Origin: Ehretia macrophylla
Taxonomy: Eukaryota > Streptophyta > Magnoliopsida > Boraginales > Ehretiaceae
Assembly: GCA_037974665.1 (NCBI GenBank)
Contig: CM075778.1
Span: 23,440,001-23,504,000, forward strand
DNA: 64,000 nt
Direction of reading: 5' to 3'
Under the pieces are notes generated by a model. It was not told where the DNA came from and ran no database searches. It saw nothing but the letters and a program-made list of their open reading frames with translations. Positions 23,045 through 34,894 of this stretch are shown piece by piece (the first letter of the stretch is position 1; every line of letters starts with the position of its first letter). A program made the translations under genes and the position numbers.

Positions 23045-25798
23045 TGTCACACCCCTAACCTAACTTATCGCTAAGTTAAGGCCAGAACATGACGTTCGAA
23101 TCACTAAAGCCTGTAATTAACAACTTAGTAGAATATACAACCACTTTAAACTTTATAAAAATTCAAATGACTGCCAAACCATCGGCCTTAATGGTTTACA
23201 ACAATTCGTACAATATTCACAAGACCTCGAATCCACCTATCCAAACATAACAACTAACCAAGGATTAGTTTTCAGGTCTCAGAAAAATAGTCATCAGCTT
23301 AAAATTTACATTAATCCAATATTCATATTATACAAACTTCATCACTAATAAATAAGATTACAATCATAATGCATCGAATTACATATACTTATCGCCAGAT
23401 ACATGTATACAAGATCTAGATTCTTCAATATACACCAAATATCTCATATACTTATACAAAATTCTACTATTAAAACAAGAAGTCTTTCACATATTCAATC
23501 CTTTACTTCAACTTGCAAAGTCTACTCAACCCGCCTCACCTGAAATTGTCATAGAAAAGGGGTGAGCTAAACCAACACTTAGCTCAGTGAGGGCTACGGG
23601 GAATGAGGATTTTTGCAACCATTTTTCCATTTCAAAATCCTTTTGAAAACCATGCCGTACAATACGCATAATATCAGTTAACAGGATATAGCAATAACAA
23701 GCTACAGTAACAAATAACCCAACTCCCGGGGCAAAGGCTCCTACGGGAGTGGTAGCACAGTAACAAATAACTCAACCCCTAGGGCAAAGACTCCTACGGG
23801 AGTGGTAGAACATAATATTAAAAGGATACTGTTGTTCTTGCAGATGTTGCAGACGATCGGCCTTGAATCAATCTCCATCAATATCTTCAAACCCCTGGGT
23901 GTTATCCGGATATCCACTGGGGACCATGGTAGTCAAAATTGACAGGTAGCCCATTGCTACCCAGAGAAAACGAATGCTACCATGCCCATAATTGTGGTTG
24001 CAACCATCGCGCCCGTAGTTGATAACAATATAAACACAATAACATTAATAGGAAGGCAACAAAGTAGGTTGCCCTCGATCATGTATAGCAAATATCCATG
24101 TCAAGATCTCAATCATGTCTATTTAAGTCATAAACAAGCATGTAATAATCAACCAAGAAGGTTACTCACAATGAACACGTATAAGCATGTAGTTTTAAGT
24201 ATCCACTTTAGTTCGATGTTCATAATTGGTGGTAACTTCATGTACTCATATGAGATGGAAAACATACACATAATATCATTCAATGTTTCCCTTAAAAGAT
24301 CCTTAAAACATTCAGGGAACAAGCTAGAGTGCCACGAGTAATACCATTTCATGTTTGCCTCAAGAAATCATATCAAGTATCTTTCATATTTCGCATCGTG
24401 TGTTCATGTCAAGCATTTATCATGTATTCATATGGACATGTAATACACAACATATTTTATGTAAGCTACATTAATATTAACACAAAATAACAAGAACTTG
24501 CAAGTTGGTCACTTAAACAATAGCTCCGATCAACAGCAACTTGATATAACTCAACAACTTTAGTGCTTTTGCATTAGCCTAATTTAAATAGTTAGTTTAC
24601 CTATTCTCCCGAACTCCAAATAACTTGATTTTAGTATAGAATTAAAGCTTATCGAGTGTAGATAATTTTAGAATCAAATGGAACTCAATTCGGAGTTGAA
24701 TCAAGTGAGTTATGGCCTTTAGAAAATTATTGCGCAAAGTTGTCAACCATCCGGGAGACTGATCCGGTCGACCGGATCTGACTAGAGTCATCCAACAGTA
24801 GCCAAAATTGACTGATCAGGTCGATCGGAGACCCGACAGCAAAATGCACGAATTTGAATTTTCATTCTTCTTTTGTTAAGCTTCTTAACTTCAAACCTTA
24901 GCCATTTCACCCAAACATAAACTCTACTATTTTACAACCTCAAAATCATACTTATCATGCTATAACATCATCCACAACCATCAACTTATCCTAAGCATTC
25001 CAGTTCAATTTTGTCTTTTCTCTCCTTGTAACCACTTTGAATATATTTCACACATATGATGCATCATACAACTCATGTAATACTCTTCAAAATCATCAAA
25101 AGCTAATAGAAACAAGTTCAAGCCAAGAAACACTCTATTAACCTCTTGAAACCCTAGATGACATGACAACCCTAAGCTCAAATTCACAAAACAAGCTCAT
25201 ATATTCCATTACTATGCTCAATACACATACATAATTCATCAAACTTGCTTCATATGTATTTTACAAGCTTTTCAAAAACATCACTCACCTTGAATGTCAT
25301 CATAAATGGTAGATAGAGGTTGGAGATGCAAGAATATAACTTGAGAATGGCTTAGTCTTCTTCATTCTCCTCTTCTTCTTTCACTCTTCTTCTCTTCCTT
25401 TCTTTCCTCTTCAGATCGTGTAGTGTGTGTGTGTGGATTGATCGTGTGTGGTATGTATAGAGTGGTGTATTGTGTGTATTTTGTTTGTTTTAAGTAGGTA
25501 GAATATTTTTAGTTTTTCCCCTCTAACTTGCCCCCAACTAAAGTCATATTTACTAGTTTGCCATTTTTAGTTAGTTTCTAACTATTTAGTTAGCTAGTGT
25601 AGTATAGTGTAGTTTATTTAATTCCTACGACATCTAAATCACACAAATGCACGTTATTCGATGCAATTGTACTTAAAAAGATACAAGTGCACGTAAAATG
25701 ATGTAAATGCACATAAAATCATTCAAATGCACATAAATCAATATAAATGTATTTTAAATGATATGGCATGCATATGGTGTCTCGTGCGGGGCTTCACA
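23045..25798 (-). repeat. Element C 3' LTR (left)
   Basis: Begins TGTCACACCCCTAACC and ends GCGGGGCTTCACA. Contains a repeated ACTCCCG...CGGGAGT hairpin at 23722-23750 with a decayed second copy near 23775-23812. The palindrome TGGTTGCAACCA is at 23995-24006 and a CT/GT-rich stretch at 25360-25460. No gene. Confidence 0.92.
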
Positions 25799-25815
25799 TC
25801 CTCCCTCCCTTAACA
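25799..25815 (-). other. Element C polypurine tract
   Basis: On the - strand TGTTAAGGGAGGGAGGA abuts the LTR. This confirms the left LTR as the 3' LTR. Confidence 0.88.
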
Positions 25816-25899
25816 GAATTGCGACCTCGTAATTCTCTCGTTTGATAATTCCTTGATAGGTGGCAACGACTCTAATTAAAGCATATAAAGGAGATCACT

Positions 25900-26215
25900 A
25901 GAGAAGTACAAAGATCCCCAAATAAGAATTCTGTATAAATATCGCTGATCGAGAAGTCCAGATGTCATAATGAATACCACATAGAATACCGACTAGAGAT
26001 ACCAAATGAAGTTTTCGGATAAGAATACTGAATAACGGATGCCGAAAGAAAATACCAATAGAGAATACCAAATATCAAATAAGAATAATTCCCAGAATAA
26101 GAATACCAAGAGAGAATACCCATGAAGAATCCCAAGATGAAATCCGAATAGCAAATAAGAATACCGAGTGAAATCATCAAATGGAAATACTGGCAAATGA
26201 AAATCTACCTTCAAC
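25900..26215 (-). repeat. Degenerate GGTATTC-type short repeats in element C
   Basis: On + the words AGAATACCAA/ATAAGAATACC recur about every 15-25 bp. On the element's sense strand this is TTGGTATTCTTATT. The two open frames across it are low-complexity (Tyr/Ser/Phe-rich) and not credible proteins. The same kind of repeat occupies the same place, just upstream of the PPT, in E2 and G. Confidence 0.7.
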
Positions 26216-27270
26216 TATTGTTGCTGCCCCTGGAAGTTCTTCTTGGTCAACAACATCACCTCGGGCATGAGCTGTTTGTCCCGAAGCATTTCCAGTAGGT
26301 TGAGGCCGTGCTCCCATATTTTGCATCCTCGGACAGTCCTTATATAAGTGTTAATCACTCCCACACCTTACACACTTGCCTGCCTTCCTCCAACATTGGT
26401 TTTCTGTGTGCCCCTCTTGTTACAACAATCACAAATAATATTCCTAGAGGTGGTTGTGTTACTTGATGATCCTCGAGTTGTTTTGGTATTGCATGCGCTA
26501 AGTTGTATTCTCAGATAGAGTCCTTGCGGTGTCTGAGATAGGGATGGCCTTTTGTTGATTTGACTCGGTCCATTCCAGGTTTCAAATCTTCTATTCTCAA
26601 TGCGAGTCACTGAATCAACCACATCACTATATGAGGCGAAGCGATGTGAAGCTAAGAAGTCTTGGATTTCAGGCCTTAATCCTCAAACAAATTGCCTGAT
26701 TCTCCTTTTTTTCGTTTAAACTAACTCGGGGAGGTAATGGGACAACTTGTTGAAACGGGCTTCATATTGGACTACCATGGACATCTCACCTTGCTTCAAA
26801 GTAAACAACTCTTCTTTTTTCTTTTCTTGGGCTACTTCTGTAATATAATTATCCTTGAAAGATTTGACTAAAGTAGCCCAAGTGACGGGTGTTCTATCAC
26901 GCTCCTAACGAAGCTTTTCTGTTCTCCACCATTGTTCTACATCTTCTTCTAACAAAAATACTGCGAAAATCACCTTTCTTTCATCACTGTAATCCAGAGT
27001 AGCATATATCTTTTCAACCCTTGCCAACCAGGCTTCCACTTTTCCATCATCAGGTTCACCTAGAAATTTGGAAGGCCCATAGCTTAAGAAATCCTTCAAT
27101 GTGCCATCATTGTTTCACGCACCTACTCCGGTCACTTGGTTCTCTAGAATCCGGCCCATTCTATCCACATCAGTTTCAAGCAGATTAAACATTTCTCTTC
27201 CAGACTTAGCTTGATCAACATTCTCTACTCTTCAAATCGCATCGCTGGTGCGAGTATTAGGCCCTGCCAT
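26216..27270 (-). pseudogene. Element C gag (broken)
   Basis: The ATG is at 27270 (MAGPNTRTSDAI then a stop). The gag core includes FLGEPDDGKVEAWLARVEKI and EEDVEQWWRTEK (26905-27060), followed by EVAQEKKKEELFTLKQGEMS (about 26770-26835), all typical of gypsy/chromovirus gag. A C-terminal zinc-knuckle region reads CDCCNKRG (about 26430) but lacks the His and last Cys spacing. Stops at about 27232, 27116, 26906 and 26688, among others, split it. It would package RNA if intact; no pol follows. The same gag family occurs in element B (43860-45020). Confidence 0.85.
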
Positions 27271-27834
27271 CTATGGGGATGGATGCATGATGCCCCTTAT
27301 AGTTATACGATGTATATGCATGGTATGATAGAGGAATATGTGCTCTATCAATGCTCCTAGCATGCATATATTATGACTATACTTAACAAGTAAGTTCACG
27401 AAGTATCCATGGCATGTTAAGCATATATGATTCATATAACACATTGAGCACGAAAATTCACTTATAACACATAAGGCATATTGGCAATTTATATATAACA
27501 TATGAGCACATAAGTTTACATAAGTTCCAAGTAATGAGACTAAACCACCAGTTCAAACCTCATGGTCTATCCTTATGATACAACTTCACCTTAATCCATA
27601 ACCCAAGGCAATTCTTATGTACCAAATAACACTAGGGCTAAATTCCTACTCAAGGATTCTCAATCTTCAACTCAATCTTATGACTAGGATAGCCTCGAAC
27701 AACTATAATCTCCAACTTTAGTTAAGCCATCTATTCATTCTATATACCCACACTATCTTAATTAATTCCACCTTAAGGCTTCTACCCACAGAGCAGGGGT
27801 TCTCAACCCAGCTTACGCCCAGCTAATTAGCTAA

Positions 27835-27846
27835 GCTCTTATACCA
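27835..27846 (-). other. Element C primer-binding site
   Basis: On the - strand TGGTATAAGAGC, one mismatch from the initiator tRNA-Met PBS, seven bases from the LTR. Confidence 0.82.
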
Positions 27847-27853
27847 TTCTAGG

Positions 27854-30552
27854 TGTCACGCCTCGAAGCCAACTCATCGCTTTAGCAGAATATATAACCA
27901 CTTTAAACTTCATAAAAATTCAAATGACTGCCAAACCATCGGCCGTAAAGGTTTACAACAATTCATACAATATTCACAAGACCTCGAATCCACGTATTCA
28001 AACATAACAACTAACCAAGGATCAGTTTCTAGGTCTCAAAAAAATAGTCATCAGCTTAATATTTACATTAATCCAATATTCATATTATACAAACTTCGTC
28101 ACTAATAAATAAGATTACAATCATAATCCATCGAATTACATAATACTTATCGCCAGATACATGTATACAAGATCTAGATTCTGCAATATACACCAAATAT
28201 CTCATATACTTATACAACATTCTGCTATTACAACAAGAAGTCTTTCACATATTCAATCCTTTACTTCAACTTGCAAAGTCCACTCAACCCGCCTCACCTG
28301 AAATTGTCATAGAAAATGGGTGAACAAAACCAATACTTAGCTCAGTGAGGGCTACGGGGAACGGGGGTTTTCACAACCATTTTTCCATTTCAAAATCCTT
28401 TTGAAAACCATGCCATGCAATGCACATAATATCAGTTAACAGGATATAACAATAACAAGCTACAGTAATAAATAACCCAACTCCCGAGGCAAAAGCTCCT
28501 ACGGGAGTGGTAGCACAGTAACAAATAACTCAACCCCCGGGGAAAAGGCTCATACGGGAGTGGTGGCACATAATATTAAAGGATACGGTTGTTCTTGTAG
28601 TTGCTGTAGATGGCCGGCCTTGAATCAATCTCCATCAATATCCCTAAACCCCTGGGTGTTATCCGAATATCCACCGGGGACCATGGTAGTTGAGACCAAC
28701 TGGTAGCCCGTTGATACCCAGAGGAAACGAACTCTACCATACCCATAATTGTAGTTGCAATCATCGCGCCCTCAGTTGATAACGATATAAACATAAGATA
28801 TACACAATAACATTGATAAGAGAGCAACAAAGTAGGTTGCCCTCGATCATGTATAACAAATATCCATGTCAAGATCTCAATCATGTCTATTTAACTCATA
28901 ACAAGAATGTAATAATCAACCAAGAAGGTTACTCACAATGAACACGTATAAGCATGTAGCATTAAGTATCCATTTTAGTTCGATGTTCATGATTGGTGGT
29001 AACTTCGTGTACTCATATGAGATGACAAACATACACATAATATCATTCAATGCTTCCCCTAAAATATCCTTAAAACATTCAGGGAACAAGCTAGAGTGCC
29101 ACGAGTAATACCATTTCATGTTTGCCTTAAGAAATCATATCAAATATCTTTCATATTTCGCATTGTGTGTTCGTGTGAAGCATTTATTATGTATTTATAT
29201 GGACATGTAATACACACAACATATTTCATGTAAGTCCCATTAATATTAACACATAATAACAAGAACTTGCAAGTTGGTCACTTAAACAATAGCTCTGATC
29301 AACAACAACTTGATATAACTCAACAACTTTAGTGCTTTTGCATTAGCCTCAATTAAATAGTTAGTTTACCTATTCTCCTAAACTCCAAATAAGTTGATTT
29401 TGGTATAAAATTAAAGCTTATCGAGTGTAGATAATTTTAGAATCAAACAAAACTCAATTTAGAGTTGAATCAAGTGAGTTATGGTCTCTAGAAAATTATT
29501 GCGCAAAGTTGTCAACCATCCAGGCGACTAATCCGGTCGATCGGATCTGACTAGAGTAGCCCGACAGTAGCCAAAATTGACTAATCAGGTCGACCGGATC
29601 TGACTCCGATCGATCGGACCCAACAAAAAAATGCACGAATTTGTATTTTCTTGCTTCTTTTGCTAAGCTTCTTAACTCGAAACCTTAGCCATTTCATCCA
29701 AACATAAACACTACTATTATACAACCTCAAAATCACACTTATCATGCTATAACATCATCCACAACCATCAACTTATCTTAAGCATTCCAGTTCAATTTTG
29801 CCTTTTCTCTCCTTGCAACCACTTTGAATATATTTCACACATATAATGCATCATACAACTCATGTAATACTCTTCAAAATCATCAAAAGCTAATAGAAAC
29901 AAGTTCAAGCCAAGAAAAACACTACATTAACTTCTTGAAACCCTAGATGACATGACAACCCTAAGTTGAAATTCACAAAACAAGCTCATATATTCCATTA
30001 TTATGCTCAATACACAAACATAATTCATCAAACTTGCTTCATATGTCTTTTATAAGCTTTTCAAAAACATCTCTCACCGTGAATGTCATAATAAATGGTA
30101 GATAGAGCTTGGAGATGCAATAATATAGCTTGAGAATGGTTTAGTCTTCTTCTTTCTCCTCTTCTTCTTTCTCTCTTCTTCTCTTCATTTCTCTCATCTT
30201 CAGATCGTGTAGTGTGTGTGTGTATGGACTGATCGTGTGTGGTGTGTGTAGAGTGGTGTATTGTTAGTGTTTTGTTTGTTTTAAGTAGGTAGGATATTTT
30301 TAGTTTTTCCCCTTTTACTAACTTGCCCCCCAACTAAAGTGATATTTACTAGTTTGCCATTTTTAGTTAGTTTCTAACTATTTAGTTAGCTAATGTAGTT
30401 TGTTTAATTCCTACGACATCTAAATTACACAAATGCACGTTATTCGATGCAATTGCACTTAAAAAGATACAAGTGCACGTAAAACGATGTAAATGCACAT
30501 AAAATCATTCAAATGCACATAAATCAATATAAATGTATTTTAAATGATATGG
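27854..30552 (-). repeat. Element C 5' LTR (right), truncated
   Basis: Starts TGTCACGCCTCGAAGCC; relative to the left copy about 65 bp are deleted near the start. Contains the two ACTCCCG/CGGGAGT-type hairpins at about 28480-28565, while the palindrome is decayed to TAGTTGCAATCA at about 28753. Similarity stops at 30552. Confidence 0.9.
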
Positions 30553-30799
30553 GATTTAGTATTTAGATTTATATTGAAGTCTTATTTCTCCTCTACTTTC
30601 TTATTTCTTTTAAAGGGACACTATTACTTACTAATTCAAATAAAAATATTTTAACTACTATTTTGACATTTAAATTATATGGGGTTGATCTTAATACTTA
30701 ATAGACTTATTTTTATCATTTTAAATTGAGCCCTGAGCCTAGGATAAAAATTAAAGTATATTATTTTACCAAATTTGTATTTTTCCCTTATTATGCACT
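30553..30799. other. Junction sequence between elements C and D
   Basis: AT-rich DNA after the C truncation point. It may be host sequence or the unrecognised start of LTR D. No TG terminus with a target duplication was found. Confidence 0.4.
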
Positions 30800-33743
30800 T
30801 ATTTTGGGCATACGTTTATAATTTTTAATTGGATAGCACATCGGGAGGATGCATTAGGAAAATGATTTTCATACTGTATGAATAGTAAAAAATATTATTT
30901 TGAACTAGTTAGTTTGTAATTGAATTTTGGGCCTAAAAATTAACTTTGTCTTGCAATTTTATGAGCAACTAACTAATACACCTAATATATAATCAATATA
31001 CATTACCTACACATATATTGGCATAAAAAAACAAAGCACAAAATTCCCAATTAGTCCCCTTACCCGTCAACCCTATAAGAAAGGAAAAGAGAAAAGTTTG
31101 CTTCAATCTTACAATTTTGAGCTCATTCAAACCTTCTTCAAGTGGTTTCTAGCATCCTCAAGCTTAGTTCTAGCATCCACAAGCTTAATTGGTGAGGAAT
31201 ATTGTATTAATTTTGTGCTTTGATAGCTAGGGTTTACTTTGAAATTATAGGTTATTGAGTATTGAATTATCTATGCTTATTTATGCTTGATATACTATTT
31301 ATTATGCTTGTAGAACATACTTTTGTGATTAGATAGCAATGTTAATGCCTAGATTGATTGTTCTTGCATTTAAAGAATATGATGAATAGCAAAAATTAGG
31401 ATTTTGCATGCCCATGTGTTATAGCTTAATTTATTGCTATATAAATGTGATTTAGGAGATGTTAAACCTAGATTAGAGCCTCAAATGGTTTGAAAATACT
31501 AGGATTGCAAGAACTTTAAGTTAAAGTTAGATAACGGGTAGTATTCACTCAGGACCATCGAATTGTAACCCGATACTCGATTTGATAGTTTGTATGAACT
31601 TTAGGGATGCTAAAATGGTTACTCGATAAAATTTATTGAATTCCAATAACGTTGAATTTTGAGGTCTAAATTGCATAATAAAAGTGTCCTATTAATGTGG
31701 TGATTCGGGGTGAGATTAGAGGTGCTAATTAGTCTTGTATATATAGGATAGAGCCTAGAATACCTTTATGGCATTGAATTAATTGACGGTTTTGGTAGTC
31801 GTATTTCAAAGTAATTAAGGGGCAATTGGGACTTTTGTAGTAAATGTAATTAAAAGTGAGTTTTCATAATTTGTAGGGGTGTCATAAAGTGTAATTAGAG
31901 GAATGAAATGATTGGATTGAGGTTAGCTTGAGTTTCACTTAATATGAGATTGAATTGAACTACATATTTATTTGTTAAAAATTGGGTGAACATGCTTATA
32001 TCTTGATTATATTGTTTATATTGTTGTTAATTGTATTGTTTGTGTGAGGCTATGATTATGACTTGTATACTTAACTAGAATGATTACTTGGATTATGTGT
32101 TAAATTAAAGTATATAAAATGTGACATTTTGCTAAGGATAGAATTCTAATAGATGTTGCATGTTAATTAAATAAAACTATAAGTTAGCTAACCTAGTTAG
32201 ATAATTAATGATTGTTGTAGATAAAGAGTAATTGAAGTAATGTTTGACCTTGCGTTCAAGGTGATTGAGAATGATGCGAAGCCAAATCTTACATCCTGAA
32301 GCTTGATAGAAGTGAGGGAGTTTCCATCCTTTTATGCATAATAGCTTATTTTCTTGTTAATAGATTGTGTGATTTAGTATAATTGTTAAAGTAGTGTGTG
32401 CTTATTGATTACCATATTATGTGTGAGGGCAACCTACTTTGTTGTCCTTCGATTATGTGTTTATTGGTTTATTTTATCTGTTATCATTTTGAGTGCATTG
32501 CATCGTGGTTGTGCAACCATTTGGGCATAGTAGTGTCGGGGAAGGCGGGTGACATCGGGCTTGCCGGTATACCTCGGCTACCATGGTTACCCAGTCCCTT
32601 TCTCGTTAAAGATGCCGCCCAGGAAGAGTTGGGTTGTAAGATCAGGGTACATCCGGAGTACACCCATTGGAGATATAAGGTGGTATGCCGGCTTATCGTT
32701 ATCATTATCATTATTATATCAAGATTTCTGTTCGCGGTTCGTGGTTTGTGGATTGTGGTTCGTGGTGCGAGTTCAAGGTCAACCTGTATTTCTTATTGTG
32801 TAACTCTCGCTTAGGCCCTAAGTCCTTGGAGAGTTACCTGATATCCTTTTTACTGTGTAACTCTCGCTTGGGCCCTAAGTCCTTGGAGAGTTACCTTTGA
32901 TTGTATTCCTTATGTGTTTTGTCTAGTTTCGTATGCTTGGATATTGCTTGTATTGATATTGTATTCTCATGGTTACTTTATATACTTGCCTTATTGTGTT
33001 GTTTACCTTCTTTGATGTGTAATGCTTAGTTTGTTATTTGCATATTAGTCTCATACTGTTAATTTGTCTTATTGTTGTTTGTTGCATTGCACAAAAACCT
33101 TTTCGAAAACTCCTCGATTACATGTTCCATCCCTCACTGGGCATACATGTTTAGTATGCTCACTCCCTCTTTCTAACCATTTCAGGGTCGGTGCCTTCGG
33201 AGTCTGAGGAAAAGAAAGCTTGAAAGTCTTTTTAATTGGATGCTCTAGTCTAAATTGACTATGTAGATTTGTGATAGTCATGTTTCTCTTGAGGCCTACG
33301 TGATGTAATGTTTAGTTTAAAGACTCATAAGATTTGATAGATGTAGTTAGCTTGTAATAACTCTAATGATTTACTTTATTTTCCAGTTACCTTGCATGCT
33401 TGTATGGGTTAATGAAAGATGATTGGGTGACTTAAAATATAAGAAAGTTAAGTAAAAAAATATTAGAGTGGTATGATAATCGGTTTTATAACATTGTATT
33501 TCATTAGCTAATGTCAATGCTTGCTTGCATGCTTTATTTCGTTAGTAGAAAGGCTCGGATGGACTTAGGTATTCGGAAAGACATGTTGAGAATGTTGTAT
33601 ATTGTTTGTTGTGGCTATTTCTTCTGCGTGCAGGTTTGCGGATAGGCCTAGAAACAGGATAAACTTTGTCCATTTTTTCTCATTTTTAGTGATTTCGGGT
33701 TTTGGATCAGGGCTCTGGTCTCATGAGGGATCGATGTGTTACA
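30800..33743 (+). mobile_element. LTR D: isolated gypsy LTR, 5' end unresolved
   Basis: Ends ATCGATGTGTTACA (33743), the TGTTACA end typical of the chromovirus LTRs here. It is similar in + orientation to the inverse of the element B LTR from about 30807 (GCATAC...GGATAGC) onward. Likely TATA box CCCTATAAGAAAGG at 31068-31081. It carries the clearest copy of the conserved hairpin module (32506-32894). There is no PBS or internal region after it, so it is a solo or truncated LTR. The 138-codon frame at 32398-32814 crosses these hairpins and is not a gene. Confidence 0.75.
32506..32894 (+). other. Palindrome and hairpin module of LTR D
   Basis: In order: palindrome TGGTTG-TG-CAACCA (32506-32519); hairpin GGGTAC-ATCCGGA-GTACACCC (32645-32665); and two tandem copies of a hairpin with a perfect 9-bp stem GTAACTCTC/GAGAGTTAC (32800-32837 and 32857-32894, 57 bp apart). 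Equivalent elements occur in the LTRs of B, C, E and F. Confidence 0.8.
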
Positions 33744-34000
33744 ACTGACATGGAAAATGGTTGTGAAAATAAATATTAGAATAACAACCTCTCTCTTGAC
33801 TTTGTGAATTGTGTGCTCACTGTAAACTATCTTCACTGTCTTTCGTTCATAATTCTTTGTTTCATTATCATAATGGTTTTTTGTTCTATGAATCATTTAA
33901 AATGTCAGTCTCTACTAAAGGTCGAGGGTAAAATTTAGTGTTGAGGTTTCAATTCATTTAAATAGTTTAACTTTTTGAAATTTTTTACCATATAATAAGC
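33744..34000. other. Unannotated spacer
   Basis: AT-rich; starts with ACTGA, which would be the right target duplication of LTR D. Nothing else recognised. Confidence 0.4.
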
Positions 34001-34005
34001 ATTAG

Positions 34006-34241
34006 TATAACGACCCGGCTAAGCGAATACCCCGTAGGGCAGAGGCACACCAGCGACGTCACATAAGCTGATATTGTCCGCTTTGGAACACCCCGCACTT
34101 AACGTATGAGCGTGCCCTCACGGTTTTGTTCCCCACGTGTTACCACGTGAAAGGCCTCAACTCGAATATAAGGGGACACTTCCCACTATATATTCAATGG
34201 TCCCAGCTCGTAACCTTCCGATGTGGGATGGATTACTCACA
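34006..34241 (+). mobile_element. Short solo LTR (TRIM-like), 236 bp
   Basis: Flanked by a perfect five-base duplication ATTAG (34001-34005 and 34242-34246). Termini read TATAACGACCC...TTACTCACA, the TG start mutated to TA. Inside are GATATTGTCCGCTTTGG (34071-34087) and CCGATGTGGGAT (34218-34229). I recognise both as parts of a short repeat found widely in flowering-plant genomes. A palindromic CACGTGTTACCACGTG lies at 34134-34149 and TATATTC near 34188. No coding capacity. Confidence 0.8.
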
Positions 34242-34246
34242 ATTAG

Positions 34247-34894
34247 AATTGGTAGTAGGCATACAGAATAATTGTAGGCAAAGTAGGCTTTTTATTTAGG
34301 TAAGTTTTTTCCTAGGTATTTCTTCTCCAATTAAGATGACTACCCACAATCCCTTCATGAATCTTTTTACCCTCCATTGTGTCCCCATAGCAAGGTCTTA
34401 ATCAAACCTTGTACACTTGAAGTTTGTCTAATAGCTGACATGTCCTTTTTGTTTAAAGCCGTTAATATTGAGGATGAGATATCTTCTTATAAATCCCTCT
34501 ATAGATTCTATAACTTGAATTTGCTATACTTTAAATGTCTCTCAAGATTGCTCATTGTCTTATAAGTGTGATTTCCTGCATGGATTTTCTGATTTAACTA
34601 TTTCATTCTAGCTCCCTTCAAAGAGATACAAGTATTTACCTTAGACATTGTATGCAAGTTGTGTATCATTTGTATTTTAGAACTTTATTTTATCTTCATT
34701 TAAACTCTTTTATCTTTCTCGATAGAGGTTCTTACTTTTTACACGTGTCTGAGGAGTCAAATAAATGAAATGGTTGTAATGTGAATTTATATGAGCTACA
34801 ATCTTTTTTTTTGCATTATCGTTTCTCATTCAACTATAGTTGTCCATTCATACTTTAAATTTGTTATTGATTTCTTTCTCCTTGGAAGTTTTAG
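34247..34894. other. Region upstream of the host pseudogene
   Basis: T-rich intergenic or promoter-like DNA. A 62-codon frame at 34377-34565 has no domain. No regulatory element can be supported. Confidence 0.4.

Larger units (their letters stand above)
23045..30552 (-). mobile_element. Element C: gag-only Ty3/gypsy derivative
   Basis: LTRs of 2754 bp (left, 3' LTR) and 2699 bp (right, 5' LTR, end missing) enclose only 2055 bp. Read on the - strand this gives PBS, gag, a short-repeat region and PPT. Protease, RT, RNase H and integrase are absent, so it is a TR-GAG-like non-autonomous element. The right LTR matches the left one to GATATGG (30552) and lacks the last approximately 27 bp. The second target duplication is therefore missing. 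Confidence 0.88.

Noticed and set aside
25965-26214. Two overlapping Tyr/Ser-rich frames in element C.
   Set aside because: Same explanation as in element G: short-repeat DNA read in two frames.
32398-32814. 138-codon frame in LTR D.
   Set aside because: It crosses the conserved palindrome and hairpins and has no recognisable domain; the same region in related LTRs is not open.
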